From: Cardiocondyla obscurior
Lineage: Eukaryota > Arthropoda > Insecta > Hymenoptera > Formicidae
Length of the DNA: 64,000 nt
Assembly: GCF_019399895.1 (NCBI RefSeq)
Contig: NC_091867.1
Location: 1,798,001 to 1,862,000, forward strand
Reading direction: 5' to 3'
The notes under the pieces are model-generated. The model had not been told where the DNA came from. It made no database searches and saw nothing but the letters and a program-made list of their open reading frames with translations. A program made the position numbers and the translations under genes. Below, piece by piece: positions 40,001 through 55,000 of this stretch (position 1 is its first letter; the number at the start of each line of letters is the position of its first letter).

Positions 40001-43000
40001 GGCCTGAGTAATCGCCTTTCAGACAACGACCAATAACATCTGACGATGTCGTTTTTATTTTTTATTTTTTTTTTCTTTCCGTCGTCGTTTGCATTTGACT
40101 TTTTAATTCATCGACGGATAATGGGGAATAAAGATTGACGCGCGGGGCAACAAATTCCACCAGCTATAGCTCCCAATAATCTTTGTCATCCGTTAGAACT
40201 GCTTTCATTCTCCGCCCTGTCGCTTCCTTTCCTCTCTGATTCTCATCCGTTACGCGTTTATCCCTAAAGCAATCGAATTACACCCGACGTAAGGATGTTA
40301 TTTAATTATCAGCGTCGCTCCCGGACGTGGAAAGCAATTTGCAGGCCGCTGCTCGATTATCTTTATCACGGCTTGCTATCGGCGTGCTAATTACGCTTTA
40401 GCGACGCAGACACATGATGATGACGGCAAAAACGACGACAAGATATTACGGCGACACTTTGGTCCCACGATATTAACGCAAAAAAAAAAAAAAAAAACAG
40501 CTAAATCGCTCTTGATGAGGCGAGATTAAATAAGTCTAAAAGAAGAGAAGAACAAGGGAAAAAGCGGAACAAATAGTTGCGGAGTTCCGACGGACAATGC
40601 GCACGTCGTTGGACGCTCGTGGAAATAACCGGTAATTTCGCGATCGTGCCCGCGCGAAGTTGCTCGTAGCAAAGCGATTGAAACAAAATTATCTTTCAGT
40701 AGCGGGAAACATCGGCTAACGAGATCGCAAACAGAAAATCCACCTAAACAAAGTAGATCGCGGCGAGAAATAACGAGAACGACGTAAAGGAGAGCGCACC
40801 GCCATGGCACGTTTTCCGAGCGCATTATTAAGGGAATCGGTTCCCGTTTCGGAGTATTTCCGCGACTGAAACCCGCCCCTCCCGCCCTTCAGCCGTCCGG
40901 CGTTTATCTCCCTGTCTCGTTTCGCGTGCGCGCGCGCTCCCGATTGTCCAGAAAAGGTATACGCTTCCAACCCCCCGCTGGCGCAATCTTCGATCTCTCG
41001 GTGACGTATCCCGAAGGCAGTATCCCGATACGATACGTCTCAGACGTAGCGACGTCCCCCGGAAATGACAGGTCCTCTTACTTTCCTTCGTCCCTTTTCG
41101 GTCTGTCGTTGCGAATAAAAGGATGTAACCTTGCGAACTCGCGGGGTCGATCGCGCAATCGCAAATCCAATTACGTAGCGCACCTTTCATTCACTCTCGT
41201 ATTTTTGTAACCATATATATATATATATTGTTCTTTTTTTTAAGTATTGAAATGTAGTTAAATATTTAAAAAGTTTAATTTTTTTTTTTTTTAATTTAAA
41301 TCGTACTGTACACGCTTAAAGAATGTAACTTTATTTCCTTAACATTTCTCGGTGGTAACCGCGAGCTATGGTATTTATTGATCGTCAAGAACCAATCGAT
41401 CGCCGTCCGTCAAGCTGTTCGAGTCGGGGAGATTCCGATATGACTTCAAAGTAGTCGAGGTAAACGCTATAAGCGGGAGTGGTTCTTTACAAAACGGCGC
41501 GAAGGGTTTTTTTTTCATATTCTTTTTTTTTCAGCGAATCATCCAGTTCCAATCGGTCGTCAGGGTAATCCGTTTAGGACTAAGGGTGTGAGAGCGTAGG
41601 TCGGCGTTATACCAACGCTTTGTATCTGGGAAACAAAGTGTGCATTCGGGGTGGATCTTGCGGTTAGCTTACGCAGATTCGTGCCCGCTCGTGGTATCGA
41701 TAAGGATGCTCCCTCGCCGCGAACTGCGAGGCATCAATCATCCGACCTGTCATTGAAAATTGAATTTCAGACTTTCGGTAATTCGCCAAATTGGTCTTGC
41801 CTTCTCGGATAAAATTGTTGCCCGCCCAGAGATACCATTCGGTGTCAATTCTCGTAAAGTTTTGATCGTAATATTGATCGATAATACGCTGCGGTGTATC
41901 TAGAGGCGATCTGTAATATATCCTATCATACGTGGCATATACCGCGATATTTCCCGTGTGTATAAATATTTTTGCCGCGAAAGAAATATTTAAATATTCT
42001 TTTTATACCACAGTCGAGTATAATCCGGGATCGATAACGCTGGATGCGAAAAAGCACACGTGCTACAATTTTTTGCGCCGCACCGCGTCGCGTCGCAGTC
42101 GCGACGCGATGGCTGTTTTACGAGAAATCGAAAGGAAGAGTGGTCTCGCGGGACTGAAGCTCTTCATCGAATGGTAGAGCAATTGACATAATGAATGCAA
42201 TTTTATTCAAAGCAACACGAAGGATGAGGAGCGTTACGCCGGTCGTGAGCTACCAGCGAGAGGCGACGCGAAGGGGATCGTCACAAGTGGAAGGAAAATG
42301 AAGGCGCGGAGAGAAGAAAACGTTAAAAAAAACAAAGAGAAAAAAAAAAGAAAAAAAAAAAAGAAGAGGCAAGTCGGCCCCGGCCGGTCGATTGCATTCG
42401 CATTATCGAGACGTCGCGTTGATGTTATTATTTACGACGTCGTTAACTCAGAAACGTGAAAGCCTGGCATCGCGTGTGCACGCGCGTATTAATCCCTCCC
42501 TTCCATTAATCTTTATCCCGCGCGCGATGGCGTCCTCATAAATATGGATTACGAAAATGCGTACCCCTCCCCCTCCCCCTCACCCCCCTACAGTCGCGAT
42601 CCGTTGTCCTCGAGGAGAAATAATCGGTTTCGTTTCCTCAGGAATAATTCCGACGTTCCGTCTGATTGTCGTAGCCGTTCGGATCTGAGTGGTTTCACAA
42701 TGGCGGGTGGACGGAGCACCGCCGTTGTGTTTTCCCACAAGAGAGCTCGCCCGTTCAGCAGCCCGAACGGGTAACCGTGATATTCGGAGAAAGCTTCGGA
42801 GGAGGGAAGGGAGAGAAGGGGGGTTCGAGAAGCTTTTCAAGGGCTGACCAGTACTCTCCAGTGCCGAGAGGGCACGACGAATTCTCCCCTCCATTTGCAA
42901 TGAAGTCGGAGTCGAGAGCTGGTCTAATATGCTTTAACTCTCCGCTGACGAGAACGGAACGAAAAGCCGGCCGGCGGCGAATGCAATGCGACGAGGAGAA

Positions 43001-46000
43001 AACGGACGGCTGATAGGGAGACAGACTAGAGGGAGGGAGCGGGCTAGAGGAGCAGCGTACGGATGGAGGCACGAGAGTCAAAAATATTCATAATAGGAAG
43101 CCGAAGAAATAAGCTGACCCGGCAAACAGCCACTCCATTCGTTGCCACTGGCGGGGTATTCTGCGCTCGTTAGAAAAGACAGAGAGACAGGCGGCAGACG
43201 CGGGGGGAAGGGGATACGGGTGAAACCGTTGAAGGGGGATACGGTTTTTATTTCATCCCTCCACTTTCTCTTCCTTTCATTGAGCCCCTAGCTCGGTACG
43301 AGGATACATTGAGTTTCTCTTCACGGACGAATTTCCGGGGAAACAATACTGAACCGTTTATAGTCAATTAACGGACGAAGAAGGCTCGCTCTTAATATGC
43401 CGGTGGCCTTCACAGTGGCTTCGGAAATTCCACGAGAGTGGATGAAAGGGATGAACTGAGCTCTCGAGAAGACGTCGCCGCGGTAACCATTTGAAGCTTT
43501 CCTCGAATATTTAATTCGAAACGTATTCACTTGCAAAGGCTCGGAATACGGGTTATAATCACATTTCAATCCGGAATTTAAGTATTATGCTCTTTCCTTT
43601 TAAGAGTGAAATGTACCCTCGGTAGTAAACCTACCCTCGAAAGGACATATAATAAAAATGGCAAATAAAGGCGGTTTTCGAGCACACGTAACTTCGTCAT
43701 TAATTAATTTTTTAAGTACAGCCTAATAAAGTCTATTAATTTAATTATTTAACAAACGACTAAGTAAAAGAAAAAAAAATTGTCTTAATTATTTATAACT
43801 TGGTTCATTTGTATCAATCAGTAGATTAACGGCTTGATAAATTTTTAATTAAAAAATACTATTAATACCTACGAAAGCTGCGCATTATCTACCCGCGAGC
43901 TTCCGCGCGTGATAATAATGTGACTGACGAGACATAATTAAAAAACTAGTTGCGCATTACGTTATCGAGACCGAGGAGACTCCGCAAGGAATACCCTGAG
44001 AAACTGGCTGAACACGTCCTCTGATTCACGAACCATTCGAGCCGAAGCGCAATGTTGAAAGATATGCTCTTCGCGGCAATTTGTCAGTGAATACGAAATC
44101 CGGGTAAACTACAACATATTCTTCTTTCACGTGCGATCTGGTTTTATACGCTTTCGCATGAAGTATGCGTACATTCAGCTGTCCCATCCAGACGCGATAC
44201 CTCCGCCACCCGCCTGGGCCGCGGCCGGGCTCTATTCTGTCTAAGCACCACGACGAGTGATCAATTGGAATTGAGTAATAATCTCAACAGCGAGGGAAAA
44301 TAAAAATCCAAGGATTTAGCACAACGTTCGCGTACAGATCTGATTTCCATTCTTAATCTCGTCAAGATGATATTTAACGGCTTATTAAACTGGCTTGTTC
44401 GAACAACGCACGACTACCCGAAACTCGTAACGCGAATACGTATCGCGGACGGAATCGTTTTAGCGTGTTTTATAGGCGCAATTAGTAATACCGGCCATTA
44501 ACATCTCTCAGCTTATTGGGGCTTGATTATCCCGGCCGGAAACTTCGTCGCGCGAGTGACGGCCGCGCCCGTAGATTTATGATCCCTTTTATCGGGGTAC
44601 AATGATAGAGCATTCCGCTCTCGCGACGATTCGCCGTGTGCAATTCGAACCTCCACGGAGGCCAGAAAATAACTCACGTGCCCGCCGATCCACCTATCCC
44701 CCTCCCCCTTCTTCTTCTTCCTTTTTTTTTTTTTTTTTTTTACCGCTCTTACGCTTGTTACAAGACACACCCTCGTTTCTGAAATGGACGACGATCCGCC
44801 GGCGTGGCACGCGTTATTTGTCACCCGCAGACAATGTAAAAATCCCAGAAGCCCGCGCGTCTTTTTTCCAGATGGAATTTCGTCAAGCGGGCTTGATTTA
44901 TGAACCCGCGCGAGCCCACCAAGTGACCATAAAGCACTCGATGTCCCGGTTATACAGCAAGAGAAGAGATTCAACGTGATAAACGACGATGATCGAAAGC
45001 CATTAACGTTCTCGTCCCTTCCGATTTATACCGGAAGAAATAAACGCTTCTCCGAGAAAACAACGATACCTTGGGACAACCATTGCTATTACGATTCACT
45101 CCTTTCTTCGAGCGTTCAATGTTCTAATTAATTTATAAATAATATGCACGCGCATTGGGTAACGAAGCCTTCCGTGGTCTCATTATCTCGCAGTGCGTAT
45201 CTGTACGTTTATATTTAATGATTCGGAAAGGTACAACGACCGATCGGACAACGTTAATTTATCAGTTCGTAATAATCACCGGGTTTATTAATGCATTCAT
45301 AAATCACGATCTGAATCAGAATTTTCGCTTGATTACTTTGTTGACTAAGTAGAACATTATAGGAACCGTATATCTTCGATAATCTGCAGGATGTTCTCCA
45401 TTTAGCCGGCACGAGTGCTCCCTTGGGCCACTCTATTTCGCGATCTTGTCCCTTTGGAACTTCGTCTAATAACGTGAGACCATTTCGTGATTCATAGTTC
45501 ATTGCTCGAGGAATCAAATATTTGAAGAGACCCGGCGTGACGCGTAATCAAGATAAGCGCGTTTCGGTCGCGAGAGGAAAAAAAAAAACAGTTTTCCAAT
45601 ATCTAACGCGGTCAGATCTATTTGTAAAACGCAGTCAATTTTTTTCTTGATTCTATTTTTATATATATATTTTTTTAATGCAATAATTAAGATTAAAAAT
45701 AATATCTATTTTACGTCGATTAAACGAGATCAAATTAATCGTTACGAACGACAACACGAGTTCACGAGTTCCCTCGATCACTTCCGTCTAATACGAGCCG
45801 ACGATTACGCGTCCCGCGTTTTTCTCGAGAGCCCCGTGGTATTAGATCGGGGTCTTTGGTGTTAATCAAGAACAAGAAACTTTTTACGAGGGGCTACGTT
45901 TCGATGAACGACGACGGGCGGGCGAGATGAACGGGTGTCGGGATCTCGGACACGACGGTCGATCTCCATGCGTAGGAGGCGAAGACGATGCGCCAGGGTA

Positions 46001-49000
46001 TGGCGAATGATAAAACGTAGAGGGATGATCAAGTGAGTGATCGACTCGAATGGAGGACAGAGGGTGGCCCCGATATCTCCTACCGTTGCCCGCGGCTAGA
46101 TTAGATTGGCCTACCCTTCGCCCGTTGTCGTCGGCGGAAGATAGCTCCGTTTCCCTCCGTGACGCGAAATGTTCCCTTTTTCTCGTCGCGCTCGAATGGA
46201 GTCTCTTCGAAGATTACACCTGTGGCTCGTACGGCCATGGGGGTATCAACCGGCGCGGAAGGCGCAGACCGAGCTTTCCAAAGGGGAGGTTCGATTTTAA
46301 TTTACCTTTATCTCCCGTACACGTCGCGATCTTAATACAAATCCGACAAAGATCTCGAGAAAGAAAGCGGCGAAATGATTGCGTGGAGCGGAGGCTATTC
46401 TTTTCGCGAGTCAATAACGAAGTTGCGGGCGACGAGCATCGATCCGACATCGGCTTGCGATACGGTCGTCCGTCGTGTGGGAAATTTTTAAATGCGCCAG
46501 CGCGATCCTATTACCTATATATTATTATTTAGTAATTCGCGATCCGTGTCCGTTGGATTGTCATTTCAAGCCGTTAATTTGCATTAATGCGTCCCGTCAA
46601 TCAAAGCGCCCGTTTTCATCAGCCCGCCATCCTCGGTGAATACCAGCCGTTCTACTTGTTCGACGGAAACCGTCAATTGAAACTTTAATAATTAGCGCGC
46701 GTAAACGTATATTGGAATTTAGCATTGATATATAATTTCCATTAAAACAATAATAGAGCACAAAAATTATTTATATACTTTATTGTTTTTTTTAAATTAA
46801 TTATTTCCTTGTTTTTTTGTTTCCAAGCTTTACGTAATGAACTTTGAGATTCAAACGTGCTCTAAAAAAAAAAAATTTAATTTGAATCAAACACGGAATT
46901 GCTGAACATTCGAACGTGTTACGCACAGTCGATCTTGATTGGTAAACACGTGCATTGTAGATTTAATGAAATGTTTTGTTTCAAATATAGGGCGGCGTAT
47001 AATGAAATCGCTTCGTAGCAAAGCGCGTCCAACTCGTGACGTAAACCGACGGCTTTCGTCTCGTGATCCTCACGCGTGGAGCAGCGAACCTATATAAGCT
47101 GTGACTGTTTATCGAAACGTCACGTACAGACGACCTATCAAAACCAGAAGCGCGCTGCTTAAGCCCGTTCCCTCTTATTCCCGTTTCGTAACTGTGTTTT
47201 ACGTTTCGGCTTTGAGAAACGTATTAAACATACGAACTGCATTTGCGCGAGATACTTTTGACGGATGTTACGAAAATCTCGGGAATTCGATCGATCCTGA
47301 TTACGCGAAACTTGAACCATAAAATTGCGCCGATAACGCAGACTGCGGAAAAAAATTAATAAAAAAAAAGTCGATGTACGTTATATACACAGGCGATAAA
47401 TAAATCGTTTTCGCCATTTCTTGCATTATTTTCTAGTCTCTGTAAAACTTTTCCCGTAGAAGTTGACTTTCCGAGTGGTGACAACCCGAGGGCGCAATAT
47501 GGTTAACCGTGATTGCAAAATTGAGCGCGATCCGCTGCCGAAAGTTTTGAAGTGCGTTGTTTGTCGTTTGGACAAAGCGGTCTTGTCGCTTGTGCTTTTT
47601 TTAACTATGATGCGATATATTTGTTTCACAGGCGGATGGTTACGAAACCAATCAATGCAGCCCGCCCGAATGGAAGAGCAAGTGCACAAAGGGCCGAACT
47701 CGGTTCGGGGAGGGGAAGGAAAAAAAATTTTTTTTTTTTTTTGCAATTCTCGAAAAAGACGACGTAAAATTGGCAGTTGCGCCCGGAAATTTCTCACAAA
47801 ACGCGATCCAGCGTAGCGCGCGCGCGCTTTTGCGTTTGAGCTCCTCAATTTAAATAATTCGTCTTAATTATGCGAGGGACAAGAAGAGAGACAGAGAGAA
47901 AAAGGATGCTGATACGCCAAGAGAATAAAACACTTTTACAAACACAAATATGTTATTAATGCTACTGATAAAATGCGCATAATTTTCATTAAGTTTTAAA
48001 ATTGCTTTTTAATAGCTCTCTTGCCTCGTTTAAGTTTATAAATTTCTCTCGACGATGTTGGTTTTATGGATTAATTGAACGAGCACTACGTAGCTTCTGT
48101 AAGAAGATTTACGACCACGCAATATTGCTTGACGTAATAAGGAGGCAGTTTTAAAGATGAAGTTTCCCTGGCAAATCTTTTCTTCGTCGAGTTAACTCAC
48201 GGATGATGCTCCACATACGTATGCCCGCTAATCTCGCATATGTTATTTCTAACGACACATTTGCGAATGGACGATACGCCGCACACGTACGTACGCGGGA
48301 TTAAAATATTGTACGGCAGAACTTTGCGCTTACGCTCCCGCGTAATTACTTACTTTAATAAAATGAAATAATTTCCCTGATTTCAATCTCGCGGTAAAGT
48401 AAATAAAAATTGTATAAACATTTGCACGTGTTCGTTGGTAAAGATAACTAAATGTTAAACAGCTAATTTTGTTAATTATTAAAAGGATATTACTTTTAAT
48501 TATAACGTAGCTTGGCTCGAAGCATTTCGTTTCATGTCGGCGAAATTAAATTAATATAATCTTACGTAATTATAATTGTATTTCGTTAAAGCATTTTTGG
48601 AAGGCAATATATTGTATTTTTACAATATATTAGCGTTATCGCGTGAATTTTGAAATTATTACACCCTCCGAAAATGATAAAAATATAACATTAAAAGGAA
48701 AATCGATTAATTATTTTTTAATTATGTCCGATGAAAATAAATCATTATTGTATAGGCTATTCTGACAAAAACTAAAACGTACAATTGTTTAAGACATTCG
48801 ATAATAATACTACGTAATAAAACAATACGCAACATATAACTCTTAAAAAAAGAAAATAAAAAAAACACTGGCATTAATTTTGTATAATTTGTATTAAACT
48901 TTAATTCAACAAAAGCTGAATTGGTTTTGTGGCGAGTTAATTCATTCCAGTATAATACCGTCTGCGCCGTACGTTTTCGCAATAATATCGCATTTACTGA

Positions 49001-52000
49001 AAAATTGGGAATGTAAACTCCAATTACAAAACCGGTAACGAATCCCGATTTATTTTATTCCCGACTGTTTTGACGTTTATCTGCGTTTAATGTATGTACA
49101 ATCGAGTGCATTTTAATGGCGTCCGGCGCGTCTGCATTCACGAGAATATTTCGCGACATTATTATTTTTTTTTCCTCTGGTCATTTAGAGGGTGATATTA
49201 ACAATAACAATGCAAAGAGCTGTAACTTTTAGAAAATATCACCGGGAAATTTCATAATGTCCAGAGAAATCTGACCATTAAATATGAACGCGCGGAATAT
49301 TGACTCTGCTACGGAAACAAAAAAAACAAAAAAAGGAACAAAAACAACAATTATACACGCATGAATCTTTTATGATCTTATGTCAACGGGACATTTGCGA
49401 GTAATAAATTAATTTCCATCGAACACCGCATTTCGTGCTCGATTTTGTGCGAGATAACGGACAACCGTCACACTAACGAATCGCGAAACGATCGCGCGCG
49501 TCGCGGTACTCGTGCGAGTCTTTCATTTTTAATTGGGTTACTCAAACTAATTAATTCTCCGGTAGGAGCGAGAGAGCAGAGCGGCCCTCATTAACAGAGA
49601 CGACGCGACACAGAGAAATTAACAGGAAAAAGTTATTGACGGACGGCAGCACGTCAGTAATTTATAATATGCGTAAATGGACAGCGTGCGCGAAACTTTC
49701 CTATTTCTCTCTCTTTCCCTCTCTTTTTCTCCTCGGTTTGTACTGCAAAAAGCTCTTTTTCATTTTTTTTTATTTTTATTTAAATATATAGTTCTATTCG
49801 CGGATGCCGATTGATTAGTTTCGTTCTCAATTCTCACGCACGACACATCCGTCTCTTTCGCTTGCATGGCGTTCTAATGATAGACGACACGTCGCTATTT
49901 GTTCACAGTCTCCACAGATTAGAGCCAAACGTTTTAATTATGCACCGAGCCATGGCACTGTTTGCAGTTTACCTCTACAGTGACTGCGGTGACAGTCACG
50001 TTTCGTATATATCGCAAGTTTTGACAACTAAAACGGACATTGAGTTTTTTTTTTTACACAAACGTTGCTTTTCTTTTCTAAAAATCTGTCCCTTTTCTTT
50101 TACGTCGCGAAATAAAACTATTCAGTTATAAAAAAAAAAAAAAAAAAACAATTTATTAATGTGTTTTGTAAAACGAAACGGGCTCAATGTTTTGCAACGA
50201 TTTTCCTGCGTCTCTTTCGTCTCGAGATATTACATTACAGGCATTCTGTATGCAAAATAATAACTACGTAAATGCGCGAGAGAAAATTTCACTTTAATGT
50301 AAATTCATATAAAGGAAAACAAGAGACATATAAAAGAACGTCGTAAAGTCATTATTATGGATCTTAGAGAGACAAAGTGAAGTAACAAAGAAAGGTTAAT
50401 TAGAGCTACTGCGAACGGAGCAGCGCGGGGAATAAATTTAGAATTGTGAAATAATTAGAGCGCTTCAATATCTTTTATGTAATATTATCGAATGATTATT
50501 AATCACGCGAACAATAAAAATATTATAACAATAAAAATGCTTTCAGAGCTAGACTTAAAATGATTCAAACAAAAATTTATTTTTTAAGCGCACGTTGATT
50601 AAACCTTCGTTAATTTCTTTTTCCCCCCCCAGAAAAATGTGAAATACAATAAATTAATTTTAACGTAACTTGCAGATCAAGTGGAAAATTGTATTAGTGA
50701 GTAAAAAAAAAAAAAATTAAGAAAGTATTATCGTAATGCAAATTTTAACATATATGTAATAAACTTACATAACGCAGAAAAATATTTCTTACCTCTTCAA
50801 ACTTTTGGGATACTACGACCGCGATTGATAACAGATACAGCCGATTGATTACGATTCGCGAGTAAGAGGCACCGTCAAGGGAATTAATAATTCGTTCTTA
50901 ATAAAAAAAAAAAAAAGCGCACGCAAAGCACGTAAAATCAGGCTGTACCGAGACGTGATACGCGCTTGGCTTGTCGGAGACGACTGACATCACCGTGTTG
51001 CGCCACGTGGGCTCCAACCACCCTTTGAAAAGCTTTACGAGCGCAGAGGGGATAGGATCATGCGCGATGTTCGACTCCGTCTGCTTCGAATCAATCTCTT
51101 TTACTATATTTCGCTCGTTTTATCTAGCTAATCGCGTAACTAGCGTTATTTCGTTATCCCGGTCATCGACTTGAAATAACCTTCTAATATGTCTCCCCGA
51201 AATTGATCTGTGGCAATATATAAAATCACGTGATAATGAAAAAATAAATCTTAAAAGACCACGAGTGCATAGAGACCGCTATCGAAATGAAAAGGAGCTT
51301 AGACAGGAATAATAAAGATGATTTTCAAAAAATAGTCACTTGAACCGTTGTAATCGGAGTGCCTTCTCGATGTAATTCAGACTGTAACGGCGTCTTGCCC
51401 GATCGTTGGGGAAGGACATAAACATAGCCATTATCCTAATTAGGACTTCGTAAACCCAAGTGGCCAATAACTGTCTGGTGGCCAATAACTACGACCCTAT
51501 TACATTTACCTTATATACGAGCGGTTAAATAGTTCCAATATCCCAAGAACTCGCTACTGTCATAATATATTCGTATTTCGCGCGGTTACACGGCCCGAGA
51601 AAAGACGTTCAACGCACAGTTGCGTACAATTAAATTTTTTTTTTCCTAAAAAAATTAAAGGAAAAGAAAAAAGAAATAGATAGCGAATTTAAGACACTCC
51701 GAGCGTTAACAGCTGCAATTTCGAGATAGTCCGCGCGAGGCTCGATCAAATTATCGATTATAATACGCGCGAGGCGAAACAATAACGTGAGCGTGGCTGA
51801 ATTACGTGGCGTGTTCCGGAGATTAATCGTTCCGCCTGTCAGTCCCGTCGTGTCAAAACGTACGTCTCTCATAAACCCGGAAAACCCGTACGCGCATATT
51901 ACATCGGAGCTCGGCTCCGAGTCTTGGTCCCTGACAATCCTCCCACCGTTACTTCCTACTCGGTCTTTTGCCGGCATTTGCAGCGCGCCGGAGCCCCGTA

Positions 52001-55000
52001 AACTCATCCCGTGCGCGCCGTCTCGGCCCATCCCGGGAACAAGGGGTGGATCGCGGGGGCGCGATGTTTACATTTCAATTATCCAACGTTTCACTCTGCA
52101 CCATTATTAGTATTTGCATCATTTAGCAGGCGCAGGAACGTGCCTCAGCACCGACTCGAGCGCTTCGTCTGGCTCGGGAATAGTTAGAGGTAGGTGAATT
52201 CGCGAGGGCGCGTCGAGGATACGAATCGGCTGGTTATCCAACGATCCGCGCGAACAATTACCCGAGCGTGAAAGTGGAACTTGGACTGAATTTGAATCAG
52301 TTATTTACAATCGACACGTTCGAGTGTAAAACAGCGGCGCGCGGCCGGCAGAATCGCAATCGTAGATCGCCGTCGAATAAATTTCCTGAACTCCGCGATT
52401 TTCTACTGCTTTTATACTCGATGCTTCCGCCTACGACGACCGAAGCGAACGAGCACAATCCCTCGGCTACCGCCGGAATTAATTTCTCTACGCTGAAGAT
52501 ACTAATTGCCTGTTGCAGCATAGCGACAACGCGAAAAGATAAAACGCAAGACCGTCCCAATATCCCGCTGGGAGAACTAAGGCTTAAGTTCTATAAACGA
52601 CCGGAAGAATCAGTAGTAGAGAAAGATTGGTTAGTTCGGGAAATCCTACAGGGAATATCGGTAAGATAAAAGACACGTTGCGTTCCCTCTTGTTCGATCG
52701 ACGGAAATGGGATCTTCGAAAACTGCCGTTAACCGTTCTATCAACCAACTTTACGACGACGTCAATGAGGTCACTATTCTGATATTGACCAAGTTCTTTA
52801 TCTCTCGCTTCTATTGGCTCGCTGCCGAAATAAAACCGTTGTCCGGCGTGACGACGATTGCTCTAATCTCCCCAGCTTAAACGAATAACAGACTCGTGAT
52901 AACATCTGTTTCATCAAGTTCGTTACACGCGTATGTTCGCCTCAAACGACGCCGCGGTGCGCTCTATTTTTTTTATCAATTTTCTTTATTAATTACATTA
53001 TCCTTTTTATTTATTCGCAATAATAAATTTGGCGTGAAAAGAAAATATTTTAAAAAGTTACTTTAAGAGTCTGTCGTACGTATGCAAAAAAAGACTTGAG
53101 CGAAATCGTTGTCTTCGCTGTCGTGATCTTCGTCAGTGACGGCGGCGCAACGATGACTTTACAAGGATGCAACATTGAATCGCTGTATCATCGACCCGCC
53201 GCCGTCCCTGAAATTTGAATGGGCAAACTTGTCCCCTCGTCGCAGTCGCTAGTTAGACATCTTTCTCCGTAGTCACCGGTCTCTACTCCGAGTTCGTGAA
53301 TATCTGATCATCGAAGAGACGAATCGTCCACGCGGCCATTCAGTAACTGCACTTTGCGCGGTCTGGGGTCTGATAAGACGGCAGTCTCGACCAAAAGGAA
53401 CACATGGGGAAGAAATGTTTACCAGCGCTATCTCCGCACAATACAAGAACGAATCTTCCTGCTATGTCGTAATATGAACTGCAATCGCGGAGTGGAATTA
53501 CAACTTACTACGTCGCGTCGTCTTTTCTTTTTTCTTTTTTTTTTTAATATAATTTTGTGCAATATCGTTTGCAATAAATATGTAAGACTTGTTAATGTAT
53601 ATGTAGGTAGCGAATAAAAAAAAAAATTATGTCAAAAAAACTGTGAGAAGATCTTATGCATTAATTTTATTATTATTATTATTTATTACGTTTGCTGCGT
53701 AACTTCGTTGAACTATCATAGCTTTTATTTCAAAAAGTTTTCTTTATCATAGATCAGCATGGTTAAAATGTGTGAAATATCGTTCAAGGACAATGGACTA
53801 GACCGCGTTATCACCATTCATTGTGAGATATATATTGCACCGGCGCTCTTTAAACCTTTTAAGTCGGCAACACGCTGTCGTACCGCCAACTGGAATGGAA
53901 AGGCTCTTAGCAGGTGCTTTAGGTGGGCGTGTTCAACCACGATATAGTACCTTTTAACCGCGGAAACGGTAGAAAGCACAACTACGACCTGTCGACCCCT
54001 TTCCTCCTCTTTTTATCCTCACCTTTCCTTTCTTTCATTGCATCGACCACAAGCGAGGAACAAAATTTCGTCGATTCTTTTTACCCTTACCGCTAGCAGT
54101 AAATAAGTTTCTAAATACAATCGTCTCAAGACGAAGACGATTGCGGGTACGTCTTGAAAAATTGCAGTTGCCTCCCCCCTCTCTCGCTCTCTTATGCTTA
54201 CACGTATTAACATTTTCGAGAATCGTATATATATAACGCGTCATTTCGTTTATAAAACGTATGCAAGGGTGTACATTTGCTTCTTGAATACGTGCCAGCT
54301 TAAAAGCCGGAAACATTTCTGGGAAAAGTTCAAAAGCGAATCATATCTGGCCGAAAGAAATTCACGAAAAAGTCGGTGCTCTAAATATTACAACCCCTTT
54401 TGCCCGAACGAAGCCCCGTCACGTTTGGACCCCCCTTTTGCGTGCGTACAAGGAGTTCCGCCCGCGATGCGCTATGCGCGGAAACCCCGTGGCTTGCCAT
54501 AAAGAAAATCCGTGACGGTTCTCGCTTCCGGCTTTTCTCCAGAAATGTCCCCTCCCTCTTTTACCACCCCGTACATCTTTCTCTCTAAAAAGTATCGCTT
54601 CTGGCACCGACCTGCTGCCGTATCCAGCCCTCTTGCATACTGAACGTATGTACGTCACCCCCTTCCGCGCAGCGGGACGCGAGATACGCCCTTCGATCGG
54701 TTTGTCTTCGGTATTCTAACGCTAAAAACGCGGCCGCGAAATATTTTCGAGACAGCGTATTCTAAAAACTTAAAAATCGGAGAACGGCCGCTCGATGAGA
54801 ATAATTGTAAAGTTAAAATATTATCCCTCCCAATTCGATTTGATGAGAAGTATGATTCGTTTAGTTCTCAAGATACGCGAGAGCGGTATTTATTTTAACA
54901 TTACTAGAATAAACTATGCGCCCGCGCTGTTTTTCGATATAATTTTATTTTTATTTTCTAAAAGAAAATTAATCCAAAAGATGTTTTACTAAATTAAAAA

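Noticed and set aside
45254..45517. 87-codon minus-strand ORF (LLDEVPKGQDREIEW)
   Set aside because: It begins at a non-ATG codon, and I recognise neither a family nor paired splice sites. Possibly an old repeat fragment, but not supportable.
46050..46532. 160-codon plus-strand ORF with ATG
   Set aside because: Arg-rich, no domain, no neighbouring exon, and within the length expected by chance in stop-poor CpG-rich sequence.
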